64,000 nt of DNA from Streptomyces sp. RKAG293 (GTDB lineage: Bacteria > Actinomycetota > Actinomycetes > Streptomycetales > Streptomycetaceae): positions 5,865,501-5,929,500 of the forward strand of contig NZ_JAJOZB010000001.1 of NCBI RefSeq assembly GCF_023701745.1, read 5' to 3'. The translations under genes were made by a program, and so were the position numbers. The notes under the pieces are model-generated. The model was not told the origin of the DNA. It ran no database searches and saw only the letters and a list, made by a program, of their open reading frames with translations. Of this stretch, positions 17,103 through 25,828 are shown in pieces. Position 1 is the first letter of the stretch, and each line of letters starts with the position of its first letter.

Positions 17103-18584
17103 GTGCTGGATTCGAGGATCCGGGCGGACGGCCTGCGGTCGGCGATCAGGGCGGACGGCCTGCGGTCGAGGATCCGGGTGAGTCTGCGGACCCTGCCGCC
17201 GGCGGCCCGCGGCTACATCGCGGTGGTCCTGCTCGCCGCCTGCTCATGCGCCGCCCCCGCGTTCGACGGCCGGACGCCCTGGTTGACGGTCGCCGTCCTC
17301 GCCGTCCTGTACGCGGTCTGCGAGATCGGCCTTCCGTCCGCGGGACGCGGGACCCTGGCGGCCGCGGGCCGGAACCCCGGACGTGACGCACCCGCCGGGA
17401 TCGGCTCGTTCTACCCCGTGCTGCTCGCCGCGGCGCTGATGCTGCCGCCGTCCGCCGCCGCGCTCGTCGCCCTGCCGGGATCGCTGGCCGGCCGGGTCGG
17501 GCAGAGCCCGCGCTGGCTGCGGCGCTGCTGGCGCGCCGGCCAGCTCGGCGTCGCCACCTTCGCCGCCGGCCACGCACAGCGGCTGCTGGGCGGCGAACGC
17601 GCCCTGAACGGGCTGGACTTCCCGTATCTGCTGCTCCCGGCCGCGGCCGCCGCGCTCACCTTCTGCGTGGTGGCCACCACCCTCGTCGGCGGAGTGCTCG
17701 TCACCGCCGAGCGCTGCCCGCCGCGCGCCGCCTGGGGCACCCCGCTGCTGGGCTCGATCGCACCGCACCTGACCTACGGGATGGTCGGGCTGATGATGGC
17801 GGCGCTGTGGCGCGGCTCGTACGGGGCCTTCGCCGCCGTTCTGGTGCTGCTCCCCATGTACATCGCCTGCTGGGTCTTCGCCCAGGTCCACCGCGAGCAC
17901 ACCGCGCACCGGGCGACCGTCCGGGCCCTCGTCCAGGCCGTCGAGATCAAGGACCGCTACACGCGCGGCCACAGCGAACGCGTCGGCCGCGCCTCGGTGT
18001 TCATCGCCCGCGAGATCGGCATGGCCGAGGACCGGGTCGACGCGCTGCGCTTCGCCGGGATCCTGCACGACATCGGCAAGATCGGCGTCCCGACCCGGCT
18101 GCTGCGCAAGGACGGGCCGCTCACCCCCGAGGAGCGCCGGGTGATCGAACTGCACCCGGAGTACGGCCACGAGGTGGTGCGCGGCATCGCGTTCCTCGGC
18201 GAGGCCCGCGCCGCGATCCTGCACCACCACGAACGGATCGACGGCAGCGGCTACCCCTTCGGGCTGACCGGCGACCAGATCCCCGAGTTCGCCCGCGTCG
18301 TCGCCGTCGCCGACGCCTTCGACGCCATGACCTCCACCCGCAGCTACCGCCGGGCCAGGGGCGTCGGCGAGGCGCTGGCCGAACTCCGCCGCTGCGCCGG
18401 GACCCAGTTCGACCCCGCCATGGTCACCGGCCTCATCAGCGCCCTCGACCGGCACGTCTGGACCCCCACCGCGACGGCCGACGTACCCGACCTGCCCACG
18501 CCGGGCGCCGCCGGGCCCGCCCTCCCGCTGCCGCGCTCCGCCGGCGCCAGCGCCACGGCCGCCGCACCGGACCACCGGCCATGA
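17103..18584 (+). CDS. HD-GYP domain membrane protein (predicted cyclic-di-GMP phosphodiesterase)
   Basis: 493 residues from GTG 17103, preceded by GGGAGG. The N-terminal half is hydrophobic, with about six helices (GYIAVVLLAACSCAAPAF onward). The C-terminal half is a complete HD-GYP domain: HSERVGRAS, HDIGKIGVP (His322-Asp323), HPEYGHEVV and HHHERIDGSGYP (GYP 383-385). HD-GYP enzymes hydrolyse cyclic-di-GMP. A duplicated ADGLRS-RIR segment sits at the extreme N-terminus (17119-17175). The stop overlaps the ATG of the next gene (ATGA). Confidence 0.88.
   Translation: MLDSRIRADGLRSAIRADGLRSRIRVSLRTLPPAARGYIAVVLLAACSCAAPAFDGRTPWLTVAVLAVLYAVCEIGLPSAGRGTLAAAGRNPGRDAPAGIGSFYPVLLAAALMLPPSAAALVALPGSLAGRVGQSPRWLRRCWRAGQLGVATFAAGHAQRLLGGERALNGLDFPYLLLPAAAAALTFCVVATTLVGGVLVTAERCPPRAAWGTPLLGSIAPHLTYGMVGLMMAALWRGSYGAFAAVLVLLPMYIACWVFAQVHREHTAHRATVRALVQAVEIKDRYTRGHSERVGRASVFIAREIGMAEDRVDALRFAGILHDIGKIGVPTRLLRKDGPLTPEERRVIELHPEYGHEVVRGIAFLGEARAAILHHHERIDGSGYPFGLTGDQIPEFARVVAVADAFDAMTSTRSYRRARGVGEALAELRRCAGTQFDPAMVTGLISALDRHVWTPTATADVPDLPTPGAAGPALPLPRSAGASATAAAPDHRP
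17119..17175. repeat. 27-bp tandem duplication at the start of the HD-GYP gene
   Basis: GCGGACGGCCTGCGGTCG occurs twice 27 bases apart, giving IRADGLRS repeated in the protein. Being a multiple of three, it keeps the frame. Confidence 0.6.
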
Positions 18585-20050
18585 CGTCCCCCCGTGACGA
18601 TCCCGCGGCCGGGCCACCCCGATGGCCCCCCGGCCGCCGGCCCCGGCACGGACGGCACGGCCGGGGCGCGTCCCGCGCCGGGGCCCGGCCGCGGACGCCG
18701 CTCGTCGTGGGGGCGGCCTACGCGGCGACCGCGCTGCTCACCGTCGTGGCGATCGGCTGGACGGCGTGGGCCGGTGTCGCCGAGCCCGCGACGGCCACCG
18801 CCTTCGGAGCGCTGATCGCGGTGGGGGAGGCCGCCCGGATCCCGCTGCCCGGCGACCGCGAGGCGGCGCCGCTGGCCACCGCGGGGGCGCTGGCGTACGC
18901 GCTGCTCGGCGAGGCGGACGGCGCCCCGACCTCGCACGGGGTCCTCCAGGTCGTCGCGGTGGTCGTGGTGGCCGCCGCACTCGGCCGGCTGGCCAACGCG
19001 CTGCCCGGCCCCCGCACCACCCGTGCGGTCCCCGGCACCCAGGACACCGCGGACGCACGCTCCCTGGACAACGCCGCCCGCCGCGTCCTCGCCGTGGCCT
19101 TCGCCGCCACCTGTTTCCAGCCGCTCTACAACTCCGGCCTGCTGCGGCGCTTCTTCGACCCGGGCCCGCTCTACGCGCTGTTCCTGTTCGCGCTGCTCGC
19201 GCTCACCGCCCTGTGCGACGCCGTGCTGGCCGCGACGCTCGCCGCCGCCAGGACCGGCCACCCCTTCGCGCCGGTGCTGCGCGACGAGCTGCGGGCCCTG
19301 CCCACCATCGGCTCCGCCGTCTGCGCCGGCGGTGTCGTGATGGCCCTGGCGGTGGGCGTCGCCGGGCTCTGGGCGCTGCCCGTCTTCAGCCTCCCGCTGC
19401 TGCTCACCCAGGTCTCGTTCCGCCGCCATGCCGCGATCCGGGCCACCTACCGGCAGACGATCGCCTCCCTCGCCCGCGCCACCGAGGTCGCCGGCTACAC
19501 GCCCACGGGCCACGCCCGCCGGGTCACCGCCCTCAGCCGGGAGGTCGGCCGGGAACTGGGGATGGCGCAGCGCGAGCTGCTGCTCCTGGAGTACGCCGCC
19601 CTCATGCACGACATCGGCCAGCTCTCCCTCGTCGACCCCGTCCCCGGCGGTGCCACCGAGCCGCTGGAGCCCGAGGAGCGGCGCCGTATCGCGCTGCTGG
19701 GCGGTGTCGTGGTCCGCCAGACCGGCGTTCCGGCCGAGGTCGCGGTGATCGTCGAGCGCCAGGCCGACCCCTACCGCGAACAGCCCCTTGCCGGCCGGAT
19801 CGTCCGCGCCGTCAACGCGTACGAGGACCTGACCGGCGGGACGGCGGCCCTGGACCGCCGTCTGGCGGCCGTGGAGCGGCTGCGGCTGTCCACCGCCCGG
19901 GACTACGATCCGGGCGTCGTGGAGGCGCTGACCCGGGTTCTCGCCCGTGGCGGGACGGCCCGGGCCGCCGGCGGGGAACCGGACGGTAATGAGCGGCGCC
20001 CGCGACCGGCATGGTTGGATGCGGCTGGGGATGGCAAGGAGGAGTGGTGA
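18581..20050 (+). CDS. Membrane protein with degenerate HD domain
   Basis: 489 residues, coupled to the preceding HD-GYP gene. It has a Pro/Arg-rich N-terminus, about six membrane helices, then an HD-like domain with HARRVTALSREVGRELG and ALMHDIGQLSLVDP (His343-Asp344). The region that should hold HHHERxDGxGYP is only IVERQADPYREQ, so GYP and its metal-binding histidines are missing. It is most likely a catalytically dead partner or sensor paralogue of its upstream neighbour. The architecture matches that neighbour, suggesting an old tandem duplication. Confidence 0.8.
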   Translation: MTSPRDDPAAGPPRWPPGRRPRHGRHGRGASRAGARPRTPLVVGAAYAATALLTVVAIGWTAWAGVAEPATATAFGALIAVGEAARIPLPGDREAAPLATAGALAYALLGEADGAPTSHGVLQVVAVVVVAAALGRLANALPGPRTTRAVPGTQDTADARSLDNAARRVLAVAFAATCFQPLYNSGLLRRFFDPGPLYALFLFALLALTALCDAVLAATLAAARTGHPFAPVLRDELRALPTIGSAVCAGGVVMALAVGVAGLWALPVFSLPLLLTQVSFRRHAAIRATYRQTIASLARATEVAGYTPTGHARRVTALSREVGRELGMAQRELLLLEYAALMHDIGQLSLVDPVPGGATEPLEPEERRRIALLGGVVVRQTGVPAEVAVIVERQADPYREQPLAGRIVRAVNAYEDLTGGTAALDRRLAAVERLRLSTARDYDPGVVEALTRVLARGGTARAAGGEPDGNERRPRPAWLDAAGDGKEEW

Positions 20051-20262
20051 GGACCGGAATCCGGGCTGAGACTCCGGCCGATATGTGGAAGGTTGTCACT
20101 GAGCGGGGGAACAACCTGCGGGGGGACGGGAGCGTCGTCATGCTGGAGACCGTGGAGCAGGAAATCCCGGTACTCACCGAGATGCCGGGAATCGTCACCG
20201 GGCTGAAGGTGTCCGAGGGGGACGTGGTGCGGAAAGGCGACGTCCCGGCCGTGATCGGCTGA
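20047..20262 (+). CDS. Biotinyl/lipoyl-like carrier domain lacking the acceptor lysine
   Basis: 71 residues from GTG 20047, with GGAGGAG just upstream; it overlaps the previous stop (GTGA). The fold-defining text (VVTERGNNLRGDGSVVMLET..EIPVLTEMPGIVTGLKVSEGDVVRKGDVPAVIG) follows single-domain biotin carriers. In those, the hairpin normally reads ESMKMEIPV with a modified Lys. Here it reads ETVEQEIPV, so no biotin or lipoate can be attached. It probably serves as a binding or structural module in the HD-domain operon, or is decaying. Confidence 0.75.
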   Translation: MRTGIRAETPADMWKVVTERGNNLRGDGSVVMLETVEQEIPVLTEMPGIVTGLKVSEGDVVRKGDVPAVIG

Positions 20263-20279
20263 GCAGGCAGGCGGGAATC

Positions 20280-21275
20280 GTGAGGATCTTCGGCAGAGTG
20301 CGGCACCGGCCCTCCCCTACGTGGCGGCAGGCCACCGACCGCGCCTTCTCGCTCATCGGCGACGGGCGCTACGAGGACGCGGGCGCGCTGCTGACGCGCG
20401 CCGCCGATATGGAACCGTGGCTCTCCGAGTCCTGGTACAACCTCGCGCTGCTGCACAAGTTCCGCCACGACTGGGAGCAGGCCCGCACCGCGGGGCTGCG
20501 CGCCGTGGCCCTGCTGGACCGCGACTCCGGCGCCCCGGACTGGTGGAACCTCGGCATCGCCGCCACCGCCCTGCAGGACTGGCCGCTGGCCCGCCGCTCC
20601 TGGCAGGCGTACGGGCTGCGGCTGCCGTCCGGCTCCGCCGAGAGTGCCTCCGAGGAAGCGGTCCGGCTGGCGCTGGGCAGCGCCGCGGTGCGGCTGTCGC
20701 CGGAGGGCGAGGCCGAGGTCGTCTGGGGCCGCCGGCTGGATCCGGCCAGGATCGAGGTGCTGAGCATCCCGCTGCCGTCCTCGGGCCGCCGCTGGGGCGA
20801 GGTCGTGCTGCACGACGGCGTCCCGCACGGCGAGCGCGCCACCGCGGAGGGCTCCGCGAAGTCCGTGTACCCGGTCTTCGACGAGATCGAGCTGTGGGCG
20901 CCCTCACCGGTGCCCACCTGGCTGGTCCTGCTGGAGGCCGCCACCGCGGCCGACCGGGACGCCCTGGAGCGGCTGGCCGCAGACGCCGGCTTCGCCGCCG
21001 AGGACTGGTCGTCCTCCGTGCGGCTGCTCTGCCGCACCTGCTCGGAGAGCCGGATGCCCACCGACGACGGCTCCGCGACCTCCCGCGACCCCCATGACCA
21101 CGGTGAACCCGGCCACCCCGGCCACCTCAGCCACCACAGCGCGGGCTCCCTCTGGGTCCCCGAACGCGAGTGCGGGATAGCGGCGCCCGCCGCCCTCGTA
21201 CGAGGCCTTCTCGACAGCTGGATCGCGGACAGTCCTGACACCCGGGACTGGCGTGATCTGGAGGAGGTCTGCTGA
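20280..21275 (+). CDS. Tetratricopeptide-repeat protein
   Basis: 331 residues from GTG 20280. TPR-like helices fill the first 130 residues: AFSLIGDGRYEDAGALLTRAADMEPWLSESWYNLALLH and DWWNLGIAATALQDWPLARRSW. The remainder (EVVWGRRLDPARIEVLSIPLPSSGRRWGEVVLHDG onward) is a conserved actinobacterial domain with no known activity. It contains CRTCSESRMP and a His-rich stretch (DPHDHGEPGHPGHLSHH) that could bind metal. It is the last gene of the run starting at 17103. Function unknown. Confidence 0.8.
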   Translation: MRIFGRVRHRPSPTWRQATDRAFSLIGDGRYEDAGALLTRAADMEPWLSESWYNLALLHKFRHDWEQARTAGLRAVALLDRDSGAPDWWNLGIAATALQDWPLARRSWQAYGLRLPSGSAESASEEAVRLALGSAAVRLSPEGEAEVVWGRRLDPARIEVLSIPLPSSGRRWGEVVLHDGVPHGERATAEGSAKSVYPVFDEIELWAPSPVPTWLVLLEAATAADRDALERLAADAGFAAEDWSSSVRLLCRTCSESRMPTDDGSATSRDPHDHGEPGHPGHLSHHSAGSLWVPERECGIAAPAALVRGLLDSWIADSPDTRDWRDLEEVC

Positions 21276-21337
21276 CCTTGCGCGGCCCCGTACGCTTGAC
21301 GGGTCTATGACGGTATTGGGAAGGCGTACGGCGGAAC

Positions 21338-21994
21338 ATGTCGCAGCAGGAAACCGAGAAGCAGCAGGACCGGCACGCGCACGAGCACGATGAAGCGTCG
21401 GAGTTCTTCGACGACATCACGGACGCCGAGGCGCGCGAGCTGGCGTACCGCGAGCGCGGGACGGCCCGCCCGATCACCGTCGTGGGCAATCCGGTGCTCC
21501 ACAAGGAGTGCCGCGACGTCACGGAGTTCGACGACGCGCTCGCCGCCCTCGTGGACGACATGTTCGCGAGCCAGAAGGCCGCCGAGGGTGTCGGCCTCGC
21601 CGCCAACCAGATCGGCGTCGACCTCAAGGTCTTCGTCTACGACTGCCCGGACGACGACGGCGTGCGCCACACCGGCGCCGTCTGCAACCCGGTCCTGGAC
21701 GAGATCCCCGCCGACCGGCGCGTGCTCGACGACTCCAACGAGGGCTGCCTCTCGGTGCCCGGCGCCTACATGGAACTGGCCCGCCCGGACTACGCGATCG
21801 TCCGCGGCCAGGACCTCAAGGGCAACCCCATCGCCCTGGAGGGCACCGGCTACTTCGCCCGCTGCCTCCAGCACGAGACCGACCACCTGTACGGCTACCT
21901 GTACATCGATCGGCTCTCCAAGCGCGACCGCAAGGACGTCCTGCGCCAAATGGAAGAAGCCACCCCCAAGTTCGCCACGGTCCCCAACGACTGA
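21338..21994 (+). CDS. def: Peptide deformylase
   Basis: 218 residues from ATG 21338. It removes the formyl group from nascent proteins. All three motifs are present: [18 protein letters not shown] (metal Cys) and QHETDHLYG (metal His pair and catalytic Glu). An acidic/His-rich N-terminal extension of about 45 residues is typical of one actinobacterial Def paralogue. It is convergent with nrdB. Confidence 0.95.
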   Translation: MSQQETEKQQDRHAHEHDEASEFFDDITDAEARELAYRERGTARPITVVGNPVLHKECRDVTEFDDALAALVDDMFASQKAAEGVGLAANQIGVDLKVFVYDCPDDDGVRHTGAVCNPVLDEIPADRRVLDDSNEGCLSVPGAYMELARPDYAIVRGQDLKGNPIALEGTGYFARCLQHETDHLYGYLYIDRLSKRDRKDVLRQMEEATPKFATVPND

Positions 21995-22012
21995 CCGTTC
22001 GCCGGCAGCACC

Positions 22013-22065
22013 ACGCGTAAGGGCCCCGCTCCAGGAATGCGTCCTGGAGCGGGGCCCTTACGCGT
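22013..22065. terminator. Bidirectional terminator between def and nrdB
   Basis: A 24-base perfect stem runs from ACGCGTAAGG at 22013 to CCTTACGCGT ending at 22065, with a five-base loop (ATGCG). It sits between convergent genes and serves both. Confidence 0.9.
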
Positions 22066-22095
22066 TGCCGGCGTGGTGACCGGAAGTCGTGGTGA

Positions 22096-23127
22096 CTAGA
22101 AGTCGTCGTCGAAGCCGACCGTGCCCTCGACCGCCACCTGGTAGGCGGAGGCGCGGCGTTCGAAGAAGTTGGTCAGTTCCTGGACGCCCTGGAGCTCCAT
22201 GAAGGAGAAGGGGTTCTCCGAGCCGTAGACCGGCTTGATGCCGAGCCGGGCGAGGCGCTGGTCGGCGACGCACTGGAGGTACTCGCGCATCGACTCGGTG
22301 TTCATGCCGGGCAGGCCGTCACCGCAGAGGTCGCGGCCGAACTGGAGTTCCGCCTCGACGGCCTCGCGGATCATGTCGGTGATCTGCTGGTCGAGTTCCG
22401 CGTCGAAGAGGTCCGGCTCCTCCTCGCGGACGGTGTCGACGAACGCGAACGCCGCGTCCATGTGACCGGTCTCGTCGCGGAAGACCCAGTTGGTGCCGGT
22501 CGCCAGTCCGTGCAGCAGGCCCCGCGAGCGGAACCAGTAGACGTAGGCGAAGGCGCCGTAGAAGAACAGCCCCTCGATGCAGGCCGCGAAGCAGATCAGG
22601 TTGAGCAGGAAGCGGCGCCGGTCGGACTTGGACTCCAGCCGGTCGATCTTCTCGACGGAGTCCATCCACTTGAAGCAGAACTGCGCCTTCTCGCGGATCG
22701 ACGGGATGCTCTCGACCGCGTCGAAGGCGGCGGCCCGGTCGTCCGGGTCGGGGAGGTACGTGTCGAGCAGCGTCAGATAGAACTGGACGTGCACGGCCTC
22801 CTCGAAGAGCTGGCGGGACAGGTAGAGCCGGGCCTCGGGCGAGTTGATGTGCTTGTAGAGCGTGAGCACGAGGTTGTTGGAGACGATCGAGTCACCGGTC
22901 GCGAAGAACGCGACGAGGCGGCCGATCATGTGCTGCTCGCCGGGGGAGAGCTTGGCGAGGTCGGCGACGTCGGAGTGGAGGTCGACCTCCTCGACGGACC
23001 AGGTGTTCTTGATCGCGTTGTGGTAGCGCTCGTAGAACTCCGGGTAGCGCATCGGACGCAGGGTCAGCTCGAAGCCCGGGTCCAGGAGGTGCTTCTCGTG
23101 CGTCGTCGTGTTGGGTGTGCTGGGCAT
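22096..23127 (-). CDS. nrdB: Class Ia ribonucleotide reductase, beta (radical) subunit
   Basis: 343 residues from ATG 23127. It houses the diiron-tyrosyl radical that starts ribonucleotide reduction. Iron-ligand segments include RQLFEEAVHVQFY and RDETGHMDAAF. The protein ends in an acidic tail (TVGFDDDF) of the type that docks in the alpha subunit. The ATG overlaps the nrdA stop by one base (TAATG), so translation is coupled. Confidence 0.94.
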   Translation of the reverse strand: MPSTPNTTTHEKHLLDPGFELTLRPMRYPEFYERYHNAIKNTWSVEEVDLHSDVADLAKLSPGEQHMIGRLVAFFATGDSIVSNNLVLTLYKHINSPEARLYLSRQLFEEAVHVQFYLTLLDTYLPDPDDRAAAFDAVESIPSIREKAQFCFKWMDSVEKIDRLESKSDRRRFLLNLICFAACIEGLFFYGAFAYVYWFRSRGLLHGLATGTNWVFRDETGHMDAAFAFVDTVREEEPDLFDAELDQQITDMIREAVEAELQFGRDLCGDGLPGMNTESMREYLQCVADQRLARLGIKPVYGSENPFSFMELQGVQELTNFFERRASAYQVAVEGTVGFDDDF

Positions 23128-25484
23128 TACTGGCAGGCCTCGCAGGACTCGGGGTTTTCCAGGGAGCAGGCGACGGCGTCGTCGTCGGTCGTCTGCTGGA
23201 CGGGGATGGGCGCGGGCACGGCGGCCGCCGGCGCTGCCGCGGCGGCGCGGGCGATCCTGGTGGCCGGCCGGGACCGCAGGTAGTACGTGGTCTTCAGACC
23301 CTGCTTCCAGGCGTACGCGTACATCGAGCTGAGCTTGCCGATGGTCGGCGAGGCCATGAAGAGGTTCAGCGACTGGCTCTGGTCGAGGTACGGGGTGCGC
23401 GCCGCGGCCATGTCGATCAGGGCGCGCTGCGGCAGCTCCCAGGCGGTGCGGTACAGGGCGCGCACCTCGGCCGGGATCCAGGTGAAGCCCTCGACGGAGC
23501 CGTTGGACTCGCGCAGCGCCTCGCGGGACTGGGCGTCCCAGACGCCGAGCTCCTTGAGCTCGTTCACCAGGTAGGAGTTGACCTGGAGGAACTCACCCGA
23601 CAGCGTCTCGCGCTTGAAGAGGTTGGAGACCTGCGGCTCGATGCACTCGTAGACACCGGCGATCGAGGCGATCGTCGCGGTCGGCGCGATGGCCAGCAGT
23701 AGGGAGTTGCGCATGCCGGTCTTCGCGATCCGGGCGCGCAGCGCGTTCCAGCGCTCCGGCCAGAGCGACTCGGCGGTGTCGTAGTGGTCGGGGTGCAGCA
23801 CGCCCTGGGCGGTACGGGTCTGCTCCCAGCCGGGGTGCGGGCCGTGCCGCTCGGCGAGGGTGGCGGACGCCTCGTACGCGGCGAGCATGATCCGCTCGGA
23901 GATGCGGGTGGACAGCGTCCGCGCTTCGGCGGAGTCGAACGGCAGCCGCAGCTGGAAGAAGACGTCCTGCAGGCCCATCAGGCCCAGGCCCACCGGCCGC
24001 CAGCGGGAGTTCGACGCGCCGGCCTGGTCGGTCGGGTAGAAGTTGATGTCCACCACGCGGTCGAGGAAGGTGACGGCGGTGCGGACCGTCGCGTCGAGCT
24101 TCTGCCAGTCCATCTCGCCGTCGGTGCCGAGGTGGGCGGAGAGGTTGACCGAGCCGAGGTTGCAGACGGCGGTCTCGCCGTCGTCGGAGACCTCCAGGAT
24201 CTCGGTGCACAGGTTCGAGGAGTGGACGACGTTGCCGGGCAGCGCCGTCTGGTTGGCGGTGCGGTTGGCGGAGTCCTTGAAGTTCAGCCAGCCGTTGCCG
24301 GTCTGCGCGAGGGTGCGCATCATCCGGGCGTAGAGCTGGCGGGCCGGGATGGTCTTGATGGCCAGACCGGCGGACTCGGCCTTGTGGTAGGCGGCGTCGA
24401 AGTCGCCGCCCCACAGGTCGACGAGCTCGGGTACGTCGGCGGGGGAGAACAGCGACCAGTCGGTGTCGGAGTCCACCCGGCGCATGAACTCGTCGGGGAT
24501 CCAGTGCGCGAGGTTGAGGTTGTGCGTACGCCTGGCCTCCTCGCCGGTGTTGTCGCGCAGCTCCAGGAACTCCTCGATGTCGGCGTGCCACGTCTCCAGG
24601 TAGACGGCGGCGGCGCCCTTGCGCCGGCCGCCCTGGTTGACGGCGGCGACGGACGCGTCGAGGGTGCGCAGGAACGGGACGATGCCGTTGGAGTGCCCGT
24701 TGGTGCCGCGGATCAGCGAGCCGCGGGAGCGGATCCGGCTGAACGGGATGCCGATGCCGCCGGCGTGCTTCGAGAGCCGGGCGACCTGGTGGTAGCGGTC
24801 GTAGATCGAGTCCAGCTCGTCGAGCGGGGAGTCCAGCAGGTAGCACGACGACATCTGCGGGTGCCGGGTGCCGGAGTTGAAGAGCGTGGGGGAGCTGGGG
24901 AGGTAGGAGAGCGTGCTGGTCAGCGCGTAGAGCTCGCCGACCTCGACGAGGGCGCGCACCGAGTGGTCCTCGGCCAGGCCGCAGGCGACGCGCAGCAGGA
25001 AGTGCTGCGGGGTCTCGATGACCTGGCGGGTGATCGGGTGCCGCAGCAGATAGCGGCTGTGCAGGGTGCGCAGGCCGAAGTACTCGAGGCGGTCGTCGGC
25101 GGTGTCGTCGATCATCGCGTCCAGGCGGGCGGCGTGCAGCAGGACGAACTCGGCGGTGGCGTCGGCGATCAGGCCTTCGCGGTGCCCGACGGCGATGGAG
25201 GCGGAGAAGGAGACGGCGCCCTGCCCCGCCGCCTCGTCGGCGACCGCGCGGGCCAGCAGCCGGGCCGCGAGCCGGCTGTACTGCGGGTCCTCGGAGATCA
25301 GTCCGGCGGCGGCCTCGGTGGCCAGCGCCCGCAGTTCGGCCTCGTCCGATCCGGCGTTGCGGCCGCGGAGGGCGGCAGCGGCGACCCGGCCGGGGTCGGT
25401 GTCGGGGAGGTCGACGGTCAGTTCCGTCAGGGTGTGCAGCAGGATGGTTCCTGCTGAGGCGGGGGCTGCGGGCGCGATGGTCAC
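23127..25484 (-). CDS. nrdA: Class Ia ribonucleotide reductase, alpha (catalytic) subunit
   Basis: 785 residues from GTG 25484, with GGGAGAG 9 bases upstream. It reduces ribonucleoside diphosphates. It carries SSCYLLDSPLDELDSIY (active-site Cys), the NLCTEILEVSDDGETAVCNLGSVNL loop (Asn-Cys-Glu radical machinery and second redox Cys) and a C-terminal SCEACQ cysteine pair that is re-reduced by thioredoxin. The allosteric N-terminal region has a divergent sequence without an obvious ATP cone. Its leader carries a cobalamin riboswitch and the promoter has two NrdR boxes, so B12 (which supports the class II enzyme elsewhere) and nucleotide status switch it off. Confidence 0.95.
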   Translation of the reverse strand: MTIAPAAPASAGTILLHTLTELTVDLPDTDPGRVAAAALRGRNAGSDEAELRALATEAAAGLISEDPQYSRLAARLLARAVADEAAGQGAVSFSASIAVGHREGLIADATAEFVLLHAARLDAMIDDTADDRLEYFGLRTLHSRYLLRHPITRQVIETPQHFLLRVACGLAEDHSVRALVEVGELYALTSTLSYLPSSPTLFNSGTRHPQMSSCYLLDSPLDELDSIYDRYHQVARLSKHAGGIGIPFSRIRSRGSLIRGTNGHSNGIVPFLRTLDASVAAVNQGGRRKGAAAVYLETWHADIEEFLELRDNTGEEARRTHNLNLAHWIPDEFMRRVDSDTDWSLFSPADVPELVDLWGGDFDAAYHKAESAGLAIKTIPARQLYARMMRTLAQTGNGWLNFKDSANRTANQTALPGNVVHSSNLCTEILEVSDDGETAVCNLGSVNLSAHLGTDGEMDWQKLDATVRTAVTFLDRVVDINFYPTDQAGASNSRWRPVGLGLMGLQDVFFQLRLPFDSAEARTLSTRISERIMLAAYEASATLAERHGPHPGWEQTRTAQGVLHPDHYDTAESLWPERWNALRARIAKTGMRNSLLLAIAPTATIASIAGVYECIEPQVSNLFKRETLSGEFLQVNSYLVNELKELGVWDAQSREALRESNGSVEGFTWIPAEVRALYRTAWELPQRALIDMAAARTPYLDQSQSLNLFMASPTIGKLSSMYAYAWKQGLKTTYYLRSRPATRIARAAAAAPAAAVPAPIPVQQTTDDDAVACSLENPESCEACQ

Positions 25485-25604
25485 GTTGGTGCTCTCTCCC
25501 TCGAACGCGGCGACGGCGTCGCGAGGGGGGAGGAGCAGGCGCGTTCGGGCACACCGCATCAGGGCAGGGGTGTGCCATATCGCGTCCGCCGGCCCAACCC
25601 GCGA

Positions 25605-25745
25605 GGCCCGGACAACACTGCACCCGGAAGGCAGGACCGGGTGCGCCGTCGGCAGGTGGCCGGACTGTGCGGGCGTGCGCAGGCACGACCGCTCACCGTT
25701 GCGGGGCAGTGCCGGATTCTCACCGGCTTCCCCTGCGTGGACAGC
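25605..25745 (-). promoter_or_regulatory. Cobalamin (B12) riboswitch in the nrdA leader
   Basis: Read on the minus strand: GGGAAGCCGGTGAGAATCCGG (25713-25733), then CCCCGCAACGGTGAGC (about 25691-25706), then the B12 box AGTCCGGCCACCTGCC (25651-25666). These are diagnostic RF00174 elements. An expression-platform hairpin GCACCCGG..CCGGGTGC follows (25620-25644). It lies about 120 bases before the nrdA start. Streptomyces class Ia nrdAB is known to be repressed by B12 this way. Edges are approximate. Confidence 0.93.
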
Positions 25746-25752
25746 GGTCCTG

Positions 25753-25799
25753 AGCATACATCTAGTGGCGCCTCGCAGCGGTAACCCCAGATGTTGTGT
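25753..25799 (-). promoter_or_regulatory. Paired NrdR boxes at the nrdAB promoter
   Basis: On the minus strand: ACACAACATCTGGGGT (25784-25799) and CCACTAGATGTATGCT (25753-25768). Their starts are 31 bases apart, three helical turns, which is characteristic of NrdR operators. The second box includes a TATGCT -10-like hexamer, so NrdR binding would block RNA polymerase. Confidence 0.75.
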
Positions 25800-25828
25800 C
25801 TGGTGTGTTGCGCCGTGGACGGTATGCG

